Of a stretch of DNA of 64,000 nt, positions 9,112 through 17,026 are shown in pieces. Position numbers and translations under genes: made by a program. The stretch's first letter is position 1. Every line of letters begins with the position of its first letter. This DNA comes from Alkalimarinus alittae (GTDB lineage: Bacteria; Pseudomonadota; Gammaproteobacteria; Pseudomonadales; Oleiphilaceae). The stretch is taken from assembly GCF_026016465.1 (NCBI RefSeq), contig NZ_CP100390.1:3020501-3084500 (forward strand). The letters run 5' to 3'. A model generated the notes under the pieces. It saw only the letters and a list, made by a program, of their open reading frames with translations. It had not been told where the DNA came from and ran no database searches.

Positions 9112-10218
9112 TTATAAAATGTCATGAAGATAGCCAATACCACCACTCCAGCCCGTATTGATAGAAAGGTTGAGGCTCAAAGTCAGTAATGCATAAATAA
9201 ACACAACTAAATAACCAGGCCAACGCCCAACAAAGTAAACAGCAAGCATTGGTATCAATATGTATTCAAACATAGAAATAACTGCATATCCACGGCCAGC
9301 AAGAATAGCAAAATCTCCAAATAGAATCCTAAAAAACGTAGCACAAAAAAAGAAATAAAAGGCGATTTTGAAATACTTATTAGCAGAACAAAGGGGTGCC
9401 CAAAATAGCAAACACAACAAAACAATTATGAGGTTTCTGACATTAACAACATTAAGCAGGGGTATCGAGTAGTTGTACATCTGAGAATTAAGATAAAGTT
9501 CTATCTTTTGCTCAAGAAAACTAAAATACTTAAAAAATACAATCAGCTGAGAAAGGTCAAAAACAACACTAAATAAGACCATGATGACGCTTAAAGCAGC
9601 TAAAATTTGACGTCCAGGGGAGATTGTATAGAGTAAAAAAGGGATAAGCGCTAGAGCAGACGTTACATGTATTGATACAGCAAGTAGCATAATCAACCAA
9701 AAAAAGGTGAACATTTTTCTAGTGAAAAAAGTGGCTGCGTAAAAAATAAGGGCCGTAGCAAGACCCATACGAATTGCATTTAGCTCTTTAGCCAGAAAAA
9801 AATGACTGAAGTAAATCAAGATACCGGCGCTAAAATAAGGAGAAAAATACTTAATTGATTTCAGGTTCAAGTAAATGGACAGTAGACCCGTTATACCAAA
9901 AAGAATAATAGCGTTGCTTCCTAGCATACCCATAATGGAAAGCAGGAAATAAAAACCATACTCAATATTTATTTTTGAGTAATCATATCCACAAAGAATG
10001 CCTTCACACTCTGTAAGTGGCGGTACTTTGGAAAAAATCTCGATATAAGCACGGTCGTCACTACCTACTCCAGCACTCCTAAATGCAACCAACGCAACCA
10101 ATACAATTAGAATAGGCCAAAAGTACAGGCTTTTTCGAATAGATAATTGTGATGAGTTCTCTACACAGCCAATAACGAAGATAAAAGCAATAACCAAGTA
10201 GAAGATAGCGTAGTCCAT
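9112..10218 (-). CDS. wzy: O-antigen polymerase Wzy (EpsG-like)
   Basis: This is a highly hydrophobic protein of about 368 residues with roughly ten membrane segments and a long polar loop near the N-terminus (SAGVGSDDRAYIEIF), as in EpsG/Wzy polymerases; the motif FRSAGVGSDDRAY resembles the family's conserved Arg-x-x-x-x-Gly-x-D-x-x-x-Y. Wzy joins lipid-linked repeat units in the periplasm. It follows wzx. I prefer the ATG at 10218, which overlaps the wzx stop as TGATG and has GGAGG immediately before it; a start 30 bases upstream would add ten residues. Confidence 0.87.
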   Translation of the reverse strand: MDYAIFYLVIAFIFVIGCVENSSQLSIRKSLYFWPILIVLVALVAFRSAGVGSDDRAYIEIFSKVPPLTECEGILCGYDYSKINIEYGFYFLLSIMGMLGSNAIILFGITGLLSIYLNLKSIKYFSPYFSAGILIYFSHFFLAKELNAIRMGLATALIFYAATFFTRKMFTFFWLIMLLAVSIHVTSALALIPFLLYTISPGRQILAALSVIMVLFSVVFDLSQLIVFFKYFSFLEQKIELYLNSQMYNYSIPLLNVVNVRNLIIVLLCLLFWAPLCSANKYFKIAFYFFFCATFFRILFGDFAILAGRGYAVISMFEYILIPMLAVYFVGRWPGYLVVFIYALLTLSLNLSINTGWSGGIGYLHDIL

Positions 10219-11465
10219 CACCTCCGCCCCCACCACATAAAACCGCACACAGCTATCAAAAAATAGAGTATGTAAGTCAACATGTACCCAACAAAAACCC
10301 CTTCAAGCGGAAGATAATATTTACTCAGGAATAAAGCTAAACTGAAGAAGCAAACACTTTGAAAAAGCTCGGCGAAGATATAAATTTTTGTTGCGGCCTT
10401 TGCGACCCCAACAAAACCGATTACATAGGCAGAAATTCTAAAAAAATCACCAATCAACTGAAAAATAATATAGTTTTGCAGGACAACAAAATCATTTGAT
10501 AACAAAAGAGGAATAAAGAAGCCTCTAAACCCGTAGAGAGTTCCTGCCCCAATAAGAAACAAGCCCATAATTAAAGCCGAGAAACGTACTACATACTGAG
10601 TAATATCACTTTTATTCTCTGTTGCTGAAATAAGCGGCATAAAATAGTAGGCAAGAAATACTCCAAAAAAGCCAAGATAAGCGCTTGATAACTTAATTGC
10701 TCCCTGCCATAAACCTGCTTCTTTATATCCAGAGGCATCAATTAAATACTCCCTAATAAATATTTCTACAACTGGAAAAGCAACGGCACTAGAGACAAGC
10801 ATTGCAGTAAATAAAGATAGCTTTTTATAATTAATAGCGGCAGGTTTATATTTAAATACTCTCCCATAAAAAGGAGACTTATAGAAATAGTAAAAAGCTG
10901 GAATGCTGTACGCCACGTAAATAGCCACTATTCCAAATGCAGCGCCTGTGAATCCGTAGTTTATTATAAATAAATATGCTAATGGCAAGCTTATTAGGTT
11001 ACCAATAATCTGTAATTTGGCGTATATTTTAGTTTCTCTGAGACCATTGATCACTCCGATGACTAAGTTGGAAAAAGCAAAACCGACCTGAGCTAGCGCC
11101 AGACATACAATAACCAAATAAAAATCAGGTGACCCGAAAATAAACGTTGATATGAAGCCCGAAAAAACAGTACCGATCAAAAGTACCGAAAAGGAAAACA
11201 CTAACGAGTACTTTGTCGATGCTGTGATAAAAATCATCATTTTACGAGGTGTAGACTTAAACTCGGAGACATACTTAATAACGCCGTTAACCACCCCCCC
11301 ACCGGCAAGCATTGACAGTATTGCCACTAAACTCATAAAGTGCCCTAGAGCACCCAAGCCTTCAGCCCCTAGATAGTAAGCAATAAGTTTAAGGAGAATA
11401 AACCCAGATAGCACCTTCGAAAGGTGTGCAACACCTGTAAGCAATGCGCTATATAATCCGTTCAC
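10218..11465 (-). CDS. wzx: O-antigen flippase Wzx
   Basis: The 415-residue integral membrane protein has about twelve to fourteen predicted helices along its length and the N-terminal pattern of MOP/MATE-like polysaccharide exporters (LSKVLSGFILLKLIAYYLGAEG). This kind of protein flips undecaprenyl-linked repeat units across the inner membrane. The match to WzxE-like proteins of clusters with a WecE aminotransferase is plausible, since wecE is the gene just upstream (28-base gap). It is followed by the polymerase with a 1-base overlap, so export and polymerisation are coexpressed. Confidence 0.9.
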   Translation of the reverse strand: MNGLYSALLTGVAHLSKVLSGFILLKLIAYYLGAEGLGALGHFMSLVAILSMLAGGGVVNGVIKYVSEFKSTPRKMMIFITASTKYSLVFSFSVLLIGTVFSGFISTFIFGSPDFYLVIVCLALAQVGFAFSNLVIGVINGLRETKIYAKLQIIGNLISLPLAYLFIINYGFTGAAFGIVAIYVAYSIPAFYYFYKSPFYGRVFKYKPAAINYKKLSLFTAMLVSSAVAFPVVEIFIREYLIDASGYKEAGLWQGAIKLSSAYLGFFGVFLAYYFMPLISATENKSDITQYVVRFSALIMGLFLIGAGTLYGFRGFFIPLLLSNDFVVLQNYIIFQLIGDFFRISAYVIGFVGVAKAATKIYIFAELFQSVCFFSLALFLSKYYLPLEGVFVGYMLTYILYFLIAVCGFMWWGRR

Positions 11466-11493
11466 TTAACGTACACGTCCGCAAAAGACACCA

Positions 11494-12633
11494 TCACAAA
11501 ACATGCGTTATTACTGAGCGTACTACCTGAACAACCTGTTCTTGCTCTTGAGAGGTTATTCCGTACCACAAAGGAAGTCGAATCAATCGCTCGCTTTCCC
11601 TTGTGGTATAGCTGTCGCTGCCATTAAAGCGGCCCAGTTGATAACCTGCTGAGGAACTATGCAAAGGGACGTAGTGAAACACACCCATTACACCACCTTC
11701 GTTCAACATTCGAATTACTTCGCCTCGCTGTTCAACATTCTTAACTTTTAAATAAAACATATGCCCGTTGTGAGCACACCCATCAGGGATTTGAGGGAAA
11801 TCAATATCACCCAGTAATTTCAAGTCACTAAGTTGTTGAGCATAAAAGTTCCAAGTTTTTAGGCGTGCGGTATTTATTTCAGCAACGTTTTGAAGCTGTC
11901 CGTATAAATATGCTGCTTGTAATTCAGAAGGTAGGTAACTACTGCCTATATCTACCCATGAATACTTATCGACCATCCCCCTAAAAAACTGACTTCGGTT
12001 AGTTCCTTTCTCTCTAATTATTTCAGCGCGAGCCACGAAGTTCTCATCGTTTATAAGTAGCAACCCTCCCTCGCCACCACTAGTGTAGTTTTTAGTTTCA
12101 TGAAAACTGTAGGTGCCCATGTGGCCAATACTGCCAAGCGGGCGCCCTTTATATGTTGACATCATACCTTGAGCGGCATCCTCAATTACAAACAAGCCGT
12201 AGCGAGAGGCAATATCCATTATGATATCCATTTCGCAAGCAACACCTGCATAATGGACAGGAACAATGGCCTTGGTCTTTTCATTAATCGCAGCTTCTAT
12301 GAGTTTTTCATCTATATTCATTGTATCTGGTCGAATATCCACAAAAACAATTTTCGCACCTCGAAGTACGAATGCATTGGCAGTGCTAACGAACGTGTAA
12401 CTAGGCATGATAATCTCGTCACCTGGCTGCACATTAATTAGCAGTGCGCCCATCTCAAGCGCATGTGTACAAGATGGTGTCAACAGTGCTTTTTTGCACC
12501 CGACTTTTTCTTCAAACCATTGTTGGCAACGCATGCCGTACTCGCCATCACCAGATATTTTCGAACTCCGCATAGCCGTCAAGACATGCTGTTCCTCATC
12601 TCCGGTGTAAGGTGGTTTATTAAATGGAATCAA
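11494..12633 (-). CDS. wecE: dTDP-4-amino-4,6-dideoxygalactose transaminase WecE
   Basis: It is a PLP enzyme of the DegT/DnrJ/EryC1 family, very close along its whole length to enterobacterial WecE/RffA from memory: LTPSCT, MPSYTFVSTANAFVLRGAK, VPVHYAGVACEMD, VIEDAAQG and SFHETKNYTSGGEGG, where the Lys is the PLP Schiff base (residue 181 from the start used here). Reaction: dTDP-4-keto-6-deoxyglucose plus Glu to dTDP-Fuc4N. I choose the TTG at 12633 because AGGAG lies 7 bases upstream and the protein then starts IPFNKPP like E. coli WecE. The substrate would come from RmlA/RmlB encoded near 42 kb. It overlaps the preceding acyltransferase gene by about 14 bases. Confidence 0.93.
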   Translation of the reverse strand: MIPFNKPPYTGDEEQHVLTAMRSSKISGDGEYGMRCQQWFEEKVGCKKALLTPSCTHALEMGALLINVQPGDEIIMPSYTFVSTANAFVLRGAKIVFVDIRPDTMNIDEKLIEAAINEKTKAIVPVHYAGVACEMDIIMDIASRYGLFVIEDAAQGMMSTYKGRPLGSIGHMGTYSFHETKNYTSGGEGGLLLINDENFVARAEIIREKGTNRSQFFRGMVDKYSWVDIGSSYLPSELQAAYLYGQLQNVAEINTARLKTWNFYAQQLSDLKLLGDIDFPQIPDGCAHNGHMFYLKVKNVEQRGEVIRMLNEGGVMGVFHYVPLHSSSAGYQLGRFNGSDSYTTRESERLIRLPLWYGITSQEQEQVVQVVRSVITHVL

Positions 12634-13192
12634 CGTCAAGCTCCTTCAGAAATTCCTTCTCGAGCGCAAGCAAATCTTTTTTTCGTTCTTTTACTCGCTT
12701 GGCTGGATTGCCTGCATAAATCCCCCAAGGCTCTGTGCTGCGACTCACCACTGTCATAGCCCCTACAGAACAGCCATCGGCAAGATCTACCCCAGGAAAA
12801 ACCACTGAATTTGTTCCAACTATTACATGCCGTCCAAGGCGAATACTCGACAGCGTCTCGCTTTTATACTTTTTGCTCACAGTCGGGTTAGTTAGTGTTT
12901 TACCACTATAGTCATCTGACTGAGCAAATAGCTTTACCCCATATGCAAGACCACTAAAATCTTCGAAATAAATTCCGGGGTCACCGCCTGCAACTAAGCT
13001 CATCGTTGCTATATGCACAAACCTCCCTATCTTGACCTTTCCGGAAACCACACAAAAATCATCAATACGGGAGTTATCTCCAATTTCTATTTGATCCGCA
13101 TTATATATGCTCGCCTTATCGCTTATTTTAACGTTACTTCCAAGCTTCTTGAACTTCATGAGTTCAAGTTCATATCTAGATAAGTAAGCCAT
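12620..13192 (-). CDS. Left-handed beta-helix (hexapeptide) acyltransferase
   Basis: The 190-residue protein is made largely of hexapeptide repeats (ISDKASIYNADQIEIGDNSRIDD, then IRLGRHVIVGTNSVVFPG), with the C-terminal GIYAGNPAKRVKER typical of WbbJ/LacA-like acetyltransferases that use acetyl-CoA. It precedes wecE and overlaps it, so a likely role is N-acetylation of the 4-amino group made by WecE, replacing the unrelated GNAT enzyme WecD used in enterobacterial common antigen; O-acetylation of the glycan is the alternative. It is cytoplasmic, with no membrane segment. Confidence 0.87.
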   Translation of the reverse strand: MAYLSRYELELMKFKKLGSNVKISDKASIYNADQIEIGDNSRIDDFCVVSGKVKIGRFVHIATMSLVAGGDPGIYFEDFSGLAYGVKLFAQSDDYSGKTLTNPTVSKKYKSETLSSIRLGRHVIVGTNSVVFPGVDLADGCSVGAMTVVSRSTEPWGIYAGNPAKRVKERKKDLLALEKEFLKELDVDSI

Positions 13193-13273
13193 AAAATAAG
13201 CTCCTTAGTTCATTTTTAATCATACTATGAAGGATTCAAATCGAGAGGGTTTACGCAGAGTAGATCAATAAAA

Positions 13274-13957
13274 TTAAGTAGAAGAATACTTTTTACGGTA
13301 GTCTAGAACGACCTTACAAAAACCAGCGTAAAGCAGTGACGCAAATATCCCAACAATCAAACTTAAAAATGCTGTTTTAAACAACACCTTTATTTCGAAT
13401 TTTGGCTCATCGACTTCTAGCGGCTCAATTAGTTGATACCTTACAATGCGGGTCGTGCCAATCACAGAGTATGCCTTGTTCGCATTCTCTCCTGCTGCTT
13501 GCTCTTTCAGCCGAGCATCAGCAACTATCGCTTCAGCCGTATTTTTAACAAGCGTCTCAGCATCAATACTACTATCGTTTTCTGCCGAAACCCAAAGACT
13601 ATTAGATGGATTACCCCCTACCCCTACATCATAAACGGACAACATAACCTGATCACTTTTATAAATTCCGATCAATAGGTTAGGCGCCATGATAGGTCTT
13701 GCCTCACCCCCATGCAAAAGAATCTGAGCAAGCTCAATCAACGCCATCGCTTTATAAGGGGTATTTTGGTCAGCAGCATCACTCGCTACTTCAGATTCAT
13801 TTACTAATACATTTTGTGCGATAACCTTCTTGACTATAACTCCACAAAAAAAAAGGATAGACACCGCAACCATTACAACTAACAGCCGCGCGCCCCTTTC
13901 CACAAAAAAATGAATAATATCGACTAATTGAACCTCTATTTCAAATTCAGGCTGCAT
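13274..13957 (-). CDS. Wzz-like chain-length determinant family protein (short, divergent)
   Basis: The 227-residue protein has one membrane helix near the N-terminus (about 22-45), a periplasmic middle and a second helix near the C-terminus (about 198-220) with a short basic cytoplasmic tail (DYRKKYSST). This two-helix topology and the EPPLEVDEP-like segment before the second helix (IEPLEVDEPKFEI) fit polysaccharide co-polymerases (Wzz). It is shorter than usual Wzz (about 320 or more residues), so the assignment rests on topology and on its place in a wzx/wzy cluster. It would set O-antigen chain length together with Wzy. Confidence 0.6.
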   Translation of the reverse strand: MQPEFEIEVQLVDIIHFFVERGARLLVVMVAVSILFFCGVIVKKVIAQNVLVNESEVASDAADQNTPYKAMALIELAQILLHGGEARPIMAPNLLIGIYKSDQVMLSVYDVGVGGNPSNSLWVSAENDSSIDAETLVKNTAEAIVADARLKEQAAGENANKAYSVIGTTRIVRYQLIEPLEVDEPKFEIKVLFKTAFLSLIVGIFASLLYAGFCKVVLDYRKKYSST

Positions 13958-14004
13958 TATCTTCCTACCTTATTTTTTATTTGAAGGGATAAAAGAAACT
14001 TAAT

Positions 14005-14814
14005 CTAAAACCAGCGCCAGCCGTACTGATCGAAGAATAATTTAGCTGAGCGCATAAATAAATGGAAGTGCTCCCTCCCCTTACGCCCCGCACCGCCTCC
14101 ATGATGCATTATCCGTACACCAGGGTGACATACAATTTTACCTAACTGACCTGTTCTAATCGATAAGTCAAAGTCTTCAAAATATAAAAAATAGCGTTCA
14201 TCAAACCCACCCAAGCGCTTAAGCACATCAGTTCGATATAGCATAAAACAACCACTTACGATCTCTGCATCAAATAGCTCGTTAGCCATTATGCACTGCC
14301 GTTCTTCATAACGAGCAAGAATAGTTCTGAATAAATTATTAAGCACGGTATTATCAATAAAGCGCAATGCTAACACCGCAATACTGGGGAACTTCTTACA
14401 TAAATACTGTAACTGTCCTGTCTGAGGATCAGTTGAAAAAGGAGAGAGTAAAGCAACATCAGGATTATCATCCATGTACTGAATAGCGTTTAACAAAGAA
14501 TCTTCATGCAGAATAACATCAGGGTTAATCACGAGGTGATACTTAGACTCGACTTCTTTAATCGCAATATTATGACCTGCTCCATAACCCACATTTCCAT
14601 GTTTAGAGCGCGCCACTACACGGCAGTTTGAAAGCTGCTTGAAATCATAATAATCACTAAATTCAGTATCTGCGTTGTTTATCATATATAGAGGGGGAAG
14701 GAGATGCCCCGCATTATCGGTATTTAAGACACGCACCGCCGCGTCGAGTGAATCTAACGTTTGTGCCAACATCTTCTTGTCAGGGTTATATAACACGCAG
14801 GAAGCGGTCAACAT
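14005..14814 (-). CDS. Glycosyltransferase family 2 (rhamnosyltransferase-like)
   Basis: It is a GT-A enzyme of about 269 residues. Visible features are MLTASCVLYNPDKK at the start, NVGYGAGHNIAI, the metal-binding-type segment YHLVINPDVIL, and FDAEIVSGCFMLYR with FDERYFLYFEDFDLS, the WbbL-like signature of dTDP-rhamnosyl and related transferases. Donor choice is inferred only by family. It is the promoter-proximal gene of the O-antigen operon. The start is the ATG at 14814; a TTG at 14841 also lies in frame. The intergenic region upstream ends at the ISAs1 insertion. Confidence 0.9.
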   Translation of the reverse strand: MLTASCVLYNPDKKMLAQTLDSLDAAVRVLNTDNAGHLLPPLYMINNADTEFSDYYDFKQLSNCRVVARSKHGNVGYGAGHNIAIKEVESKYHLVINPDVILHEDSLLNAIQYMDDNPDVALLSPFSTDPQTGQLQYLCKKFPSIAVLALRFIDNTVLNNLFRTILARYEERQCIMANELFDAEIVSGCFMLYRTDVLKRLGGFDERYFLYFEDFDLSIRTGQLGKIVCHPGVRIMHHGGGAGRKGREHFHLFMRSAKLFFDQYGWRWF

Positions 14815-14904
14815 ATTTTTTTTATCCGTGATAAACAACACCCACCATCAGTACTTCCAAAACCAACCTCTAGACCGTTATTAAAACAGCTAATAAAAAT
14901 GTAG

Positions 14905-14934
14905 ATTGTACAGAAAAGGCAGGGGAAAGTTTAA
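14905..14934 (-). promoter_or_regulatory. Possible sigma-70 promoter of the O-antigen operon
   Basis: On the minus strand TTAAAC (14934-14929) and TACAAT (14910-14905) are separated by 18 bases, a fair -35/-10 pair. It lies between the first gene of the leftward operon and the insertion sequence, so transcription need not cross the IS. This is a visual match only. Confidence 0.3.
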
Positions 14935-14962
14935 GGTTTTTTAAGATATATCTGTTCTAGCG

Positions 14963-16178
14963 CAGGGCCTCCTATCAATAATTGATCAATTTCATTAGTA
15001 ATACTCAAACAATTCTATAGCGTATCTCGCTTTGACATGACATCAAGAGCGAGAATGTTTTGGATATTGAAGCTTGTAGCCTCCACATCACGGATCCACG
15101 AAACCCTAAAAATCAAAAATATTTATTATCGAACTTAATACTCATCACTTTCTCGTCGGTTATCAGTGGCTATGACACTCCCGATAGCATGGTTGAATTT
15201 GCGAAGCTTAAATTGAGCTGATTACGTCAGCACGTTGAATTAAAAACAGTGCCTTGCGCCGAAACCTTGAGGTTTTTCATCGCATGCATCAAGCCTAACG
15301 AATTAATAAAAGGCTTCGAAGCGTTCGTAAATCCCCTTAACTCTGCGGCTGAAGGCGATGTTATTGCAATCGATGGAAAAACCATGAGAGGTACACGTCA
15401 TGGGGTATTTGATGCACTTCATGTGGTTAGTGCCTGGTCAAAAAATCAAGGTATCACCCTGGCTGCACTTGAATCGAAAGGCAAGTCTAATGAGATAAAA
15501 ACAGTGCCAGAATTACTGGAACTTATTGATGTGAAAGGTGCCACAATCACCACGGATGCGATGGGTTGCCAGCGTGCGATAGTGGCCAAAATTCGTGACG
15601 GTCAAGACGACTATGTTTTACAGCTAAAAAACAATCAAGAGAATTTACTCAAAGAAATTAAAGCTTACCATCACAAACTTGAGCGCGAGGGGTATGCGAA
15701 TACAAAATATGAGCAATTTGAGGAGATCGATAAAGGGCATGGTCGCCTAGAAATTCGGGGGTATCAACACTTTGAACTCAGTGACTGGGTGTCTTGTAAA
15801 GACGCATGGAGCGGTGCGCAATCAGTTGTGCGGGTTGAACGAAGCCGCAGCACAGCCAAAGGAGAATCAACAGAAGTTGCCTGGTATTTAAAAGTTCACT
15901 AAATATAAATGCTAAGCATGCAGCCCTTGCAGTACGAGGACATTGGGAAGTCGAAAATATGCTTCATTGGCGTTTGGATGTGATTTTTAAAGAAGACGAG
16001 TGCCAGCTTCAATCTGGAGCGATGACAATGGCCATTATTAAGCGCTTTTGCATGAATTTATTGACAGTGAAGGACACGAGTAAGCGACGCATGAAACATA
16101 AGGTAATGGCAGCCGGTATTGATGATGACTACGGGACTCAAATATTGTTTTCTGGTTAATTATTGTTAGGTGGCCCTG
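14963..16178 (+). mobile_element. ISAs1-family insertion sequence (1216 bp, inactivated), with TIRs and 10-bp target duplication
   Basis: The element has terminal inverted repeats at 14963-14983 and 16158-16178 that match at 19 of 21 positions and begin CAGGGCC. It is flanked by a perfect 10-bp direct repeat, TGTTCTAGCG, at 14953-14962 and 16179-16188, the size expected for this family's target duplication. Length (about 1.2 kb) and the transposase family agree. The ends and duplication are undamaged, but the transposase is broken in two places. It inserted between gtrA and the first gene of the Wzx/Wzy cluster without disrupting a visible gene. Confidence 0.93.
15060..16159 (+). pseudogene. 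ISAs1-family transposase, disrupted by a nonsense codon and a frameshift
   Basis: From a likely TTG start at 15060, one frame reads through the ISAs1 N-terminal region (DPRNPKNQK, SSVISGYDTPDSMVEFAKLK), hits TGA at 15219-15221 where family members usually have Trp (LS-x-LRQ), and resumes in the same frame to 15902 with AIDGKTMRG and TTDAMGCQ of the DDE domain. There the frame is lost. Adding one A to the A4 run at 15890-15893 restores it through NAKHAALAVRGHWEVEN, containing the catalytic Glu, to the stop at 16159. The two separate lesions argue against a single sequencing error. The product is not expected to be functional. Confidence 0.9.
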
Positions 16179-16214
16179 TGTTCTAGCGTATTCAGCACAA
16201 ATCTAAATTGACCA

Positions 16215-16595
16215 TCACCGATAAACAAAGAATTTTTGCAGACCAAAGCTGAGCGTAACAAGCACCATTTCTACGAAAACCTTAATGACTACAGAGTAGA
16301 CCCAGCCGCCTGAAAAGGCGGACATAATTCCTTTTATGGCCAATGTACTTATTAAGGTCATGAAACACCAGACCAGAATAAAACGCAGCAAGCTAGAAAA
16401 CGCTATATTCGCCCCCCCCCCCCGCTTAAAGGTAAAAGCGCCATTCAACACATATCCTGCGCATGCGCCCAACATTCTCGACAGGATATTGGAAACTTCG
16501 GTCGTTAAAAATAAAATAAATAACGAAAACGCAGTAACATCCAATAAATACTGGGTACCGCCAACCATTAAAAAAATGATAAATTGGTTTTTCAT
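16215..16595 (-). CDS. gtrA: GtrA-like membrane protein with a poly-G tract
   Basis: The 126-residue protein has four hydrophobic helices with the GtrA signature (FLMVGGTQYLLDVTAFSLF near the start, then a GYVLNGAFTFKR segment). GtrA proteins are thought to flip undecaprenyl-phosphate-glucose made by GtrB for periplasmic side-chain glucosylation. A GtrB-like enzyme is at 24289-25329 and a multi-helix GT-C candidate follows it at 22664, so the three parts of a gtr system exist but are not adjacent. The codons after FKR contain twelve consecutive G (C run at 16412-16423 on the plus strand), encoding Gly-Gly-Gly; a length change would frameshift the last half of the protein. Confidence 0.85.
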   Translation of the reverse strand: MKNQFIIFLMVGGTQYLLDVTAFSLFILFLTTEVSNILSRMLGACAGYVLNGAFTFKRGGGANIAFSSLLRFILVWCFMTLISTLAIKGIMSAFSGGWVYSVVIKVFVEMVLVTLSFGLQKFFVYR

Positions 16596-17026
16596 TTTAT
16601 GTGAAGCTTAGTGCGTAACGTCTCACTTGGAGGATTACCTATACCACAACTAAAAAAGACAACAGCACGACACTGGGAAATATCGCTATCGGAAAATATA
16701 AGCAACAAGAGAACTAGCCTACAGCATCACTTTTCCTACAAGTTAACATACTAACCTCGAACAATTTGAAGATCAAATGATTAAGAAGCCCTGTACGGGT
16801 AATTGTCATTGATAAATTAACGTCATTTAAACCATTAATATGCTGCGATATATTAAGCACGGCAGCCCCCTAAAAGCGACTTGAAGGCCAGCTAACTAAT
16901 GGCGAAACTTTGAAAGCCCTTACTGGGCATTATGATTCAGTTGCTTAAATTCTTATTAGGCCTTAAATTAGACTGATCTTTCTTGTGCTATTTTCTTGCG
17001 ATAATTTTTAAAAAATGGAGTTTTTC
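16596..17026. other. Intergenic region between divergent gtrA and lipoprotein genes
   Basis: This stretch of about 430 bases between divergent genes is AT-rich. I see no reading frame with coding character, no terminator-like hairpin with a T tract and no convincing -35/-10 pair. It must hold the promoters of both flanking genes. Confidence 0.5.

Noticed and set aside
15060-16159. Two short intact transposase genes
   Set aside because: The halves join as one ISAs1 protein once the TGA and the A-tract slip are allowed for, so they are fragments of a pseudogene.
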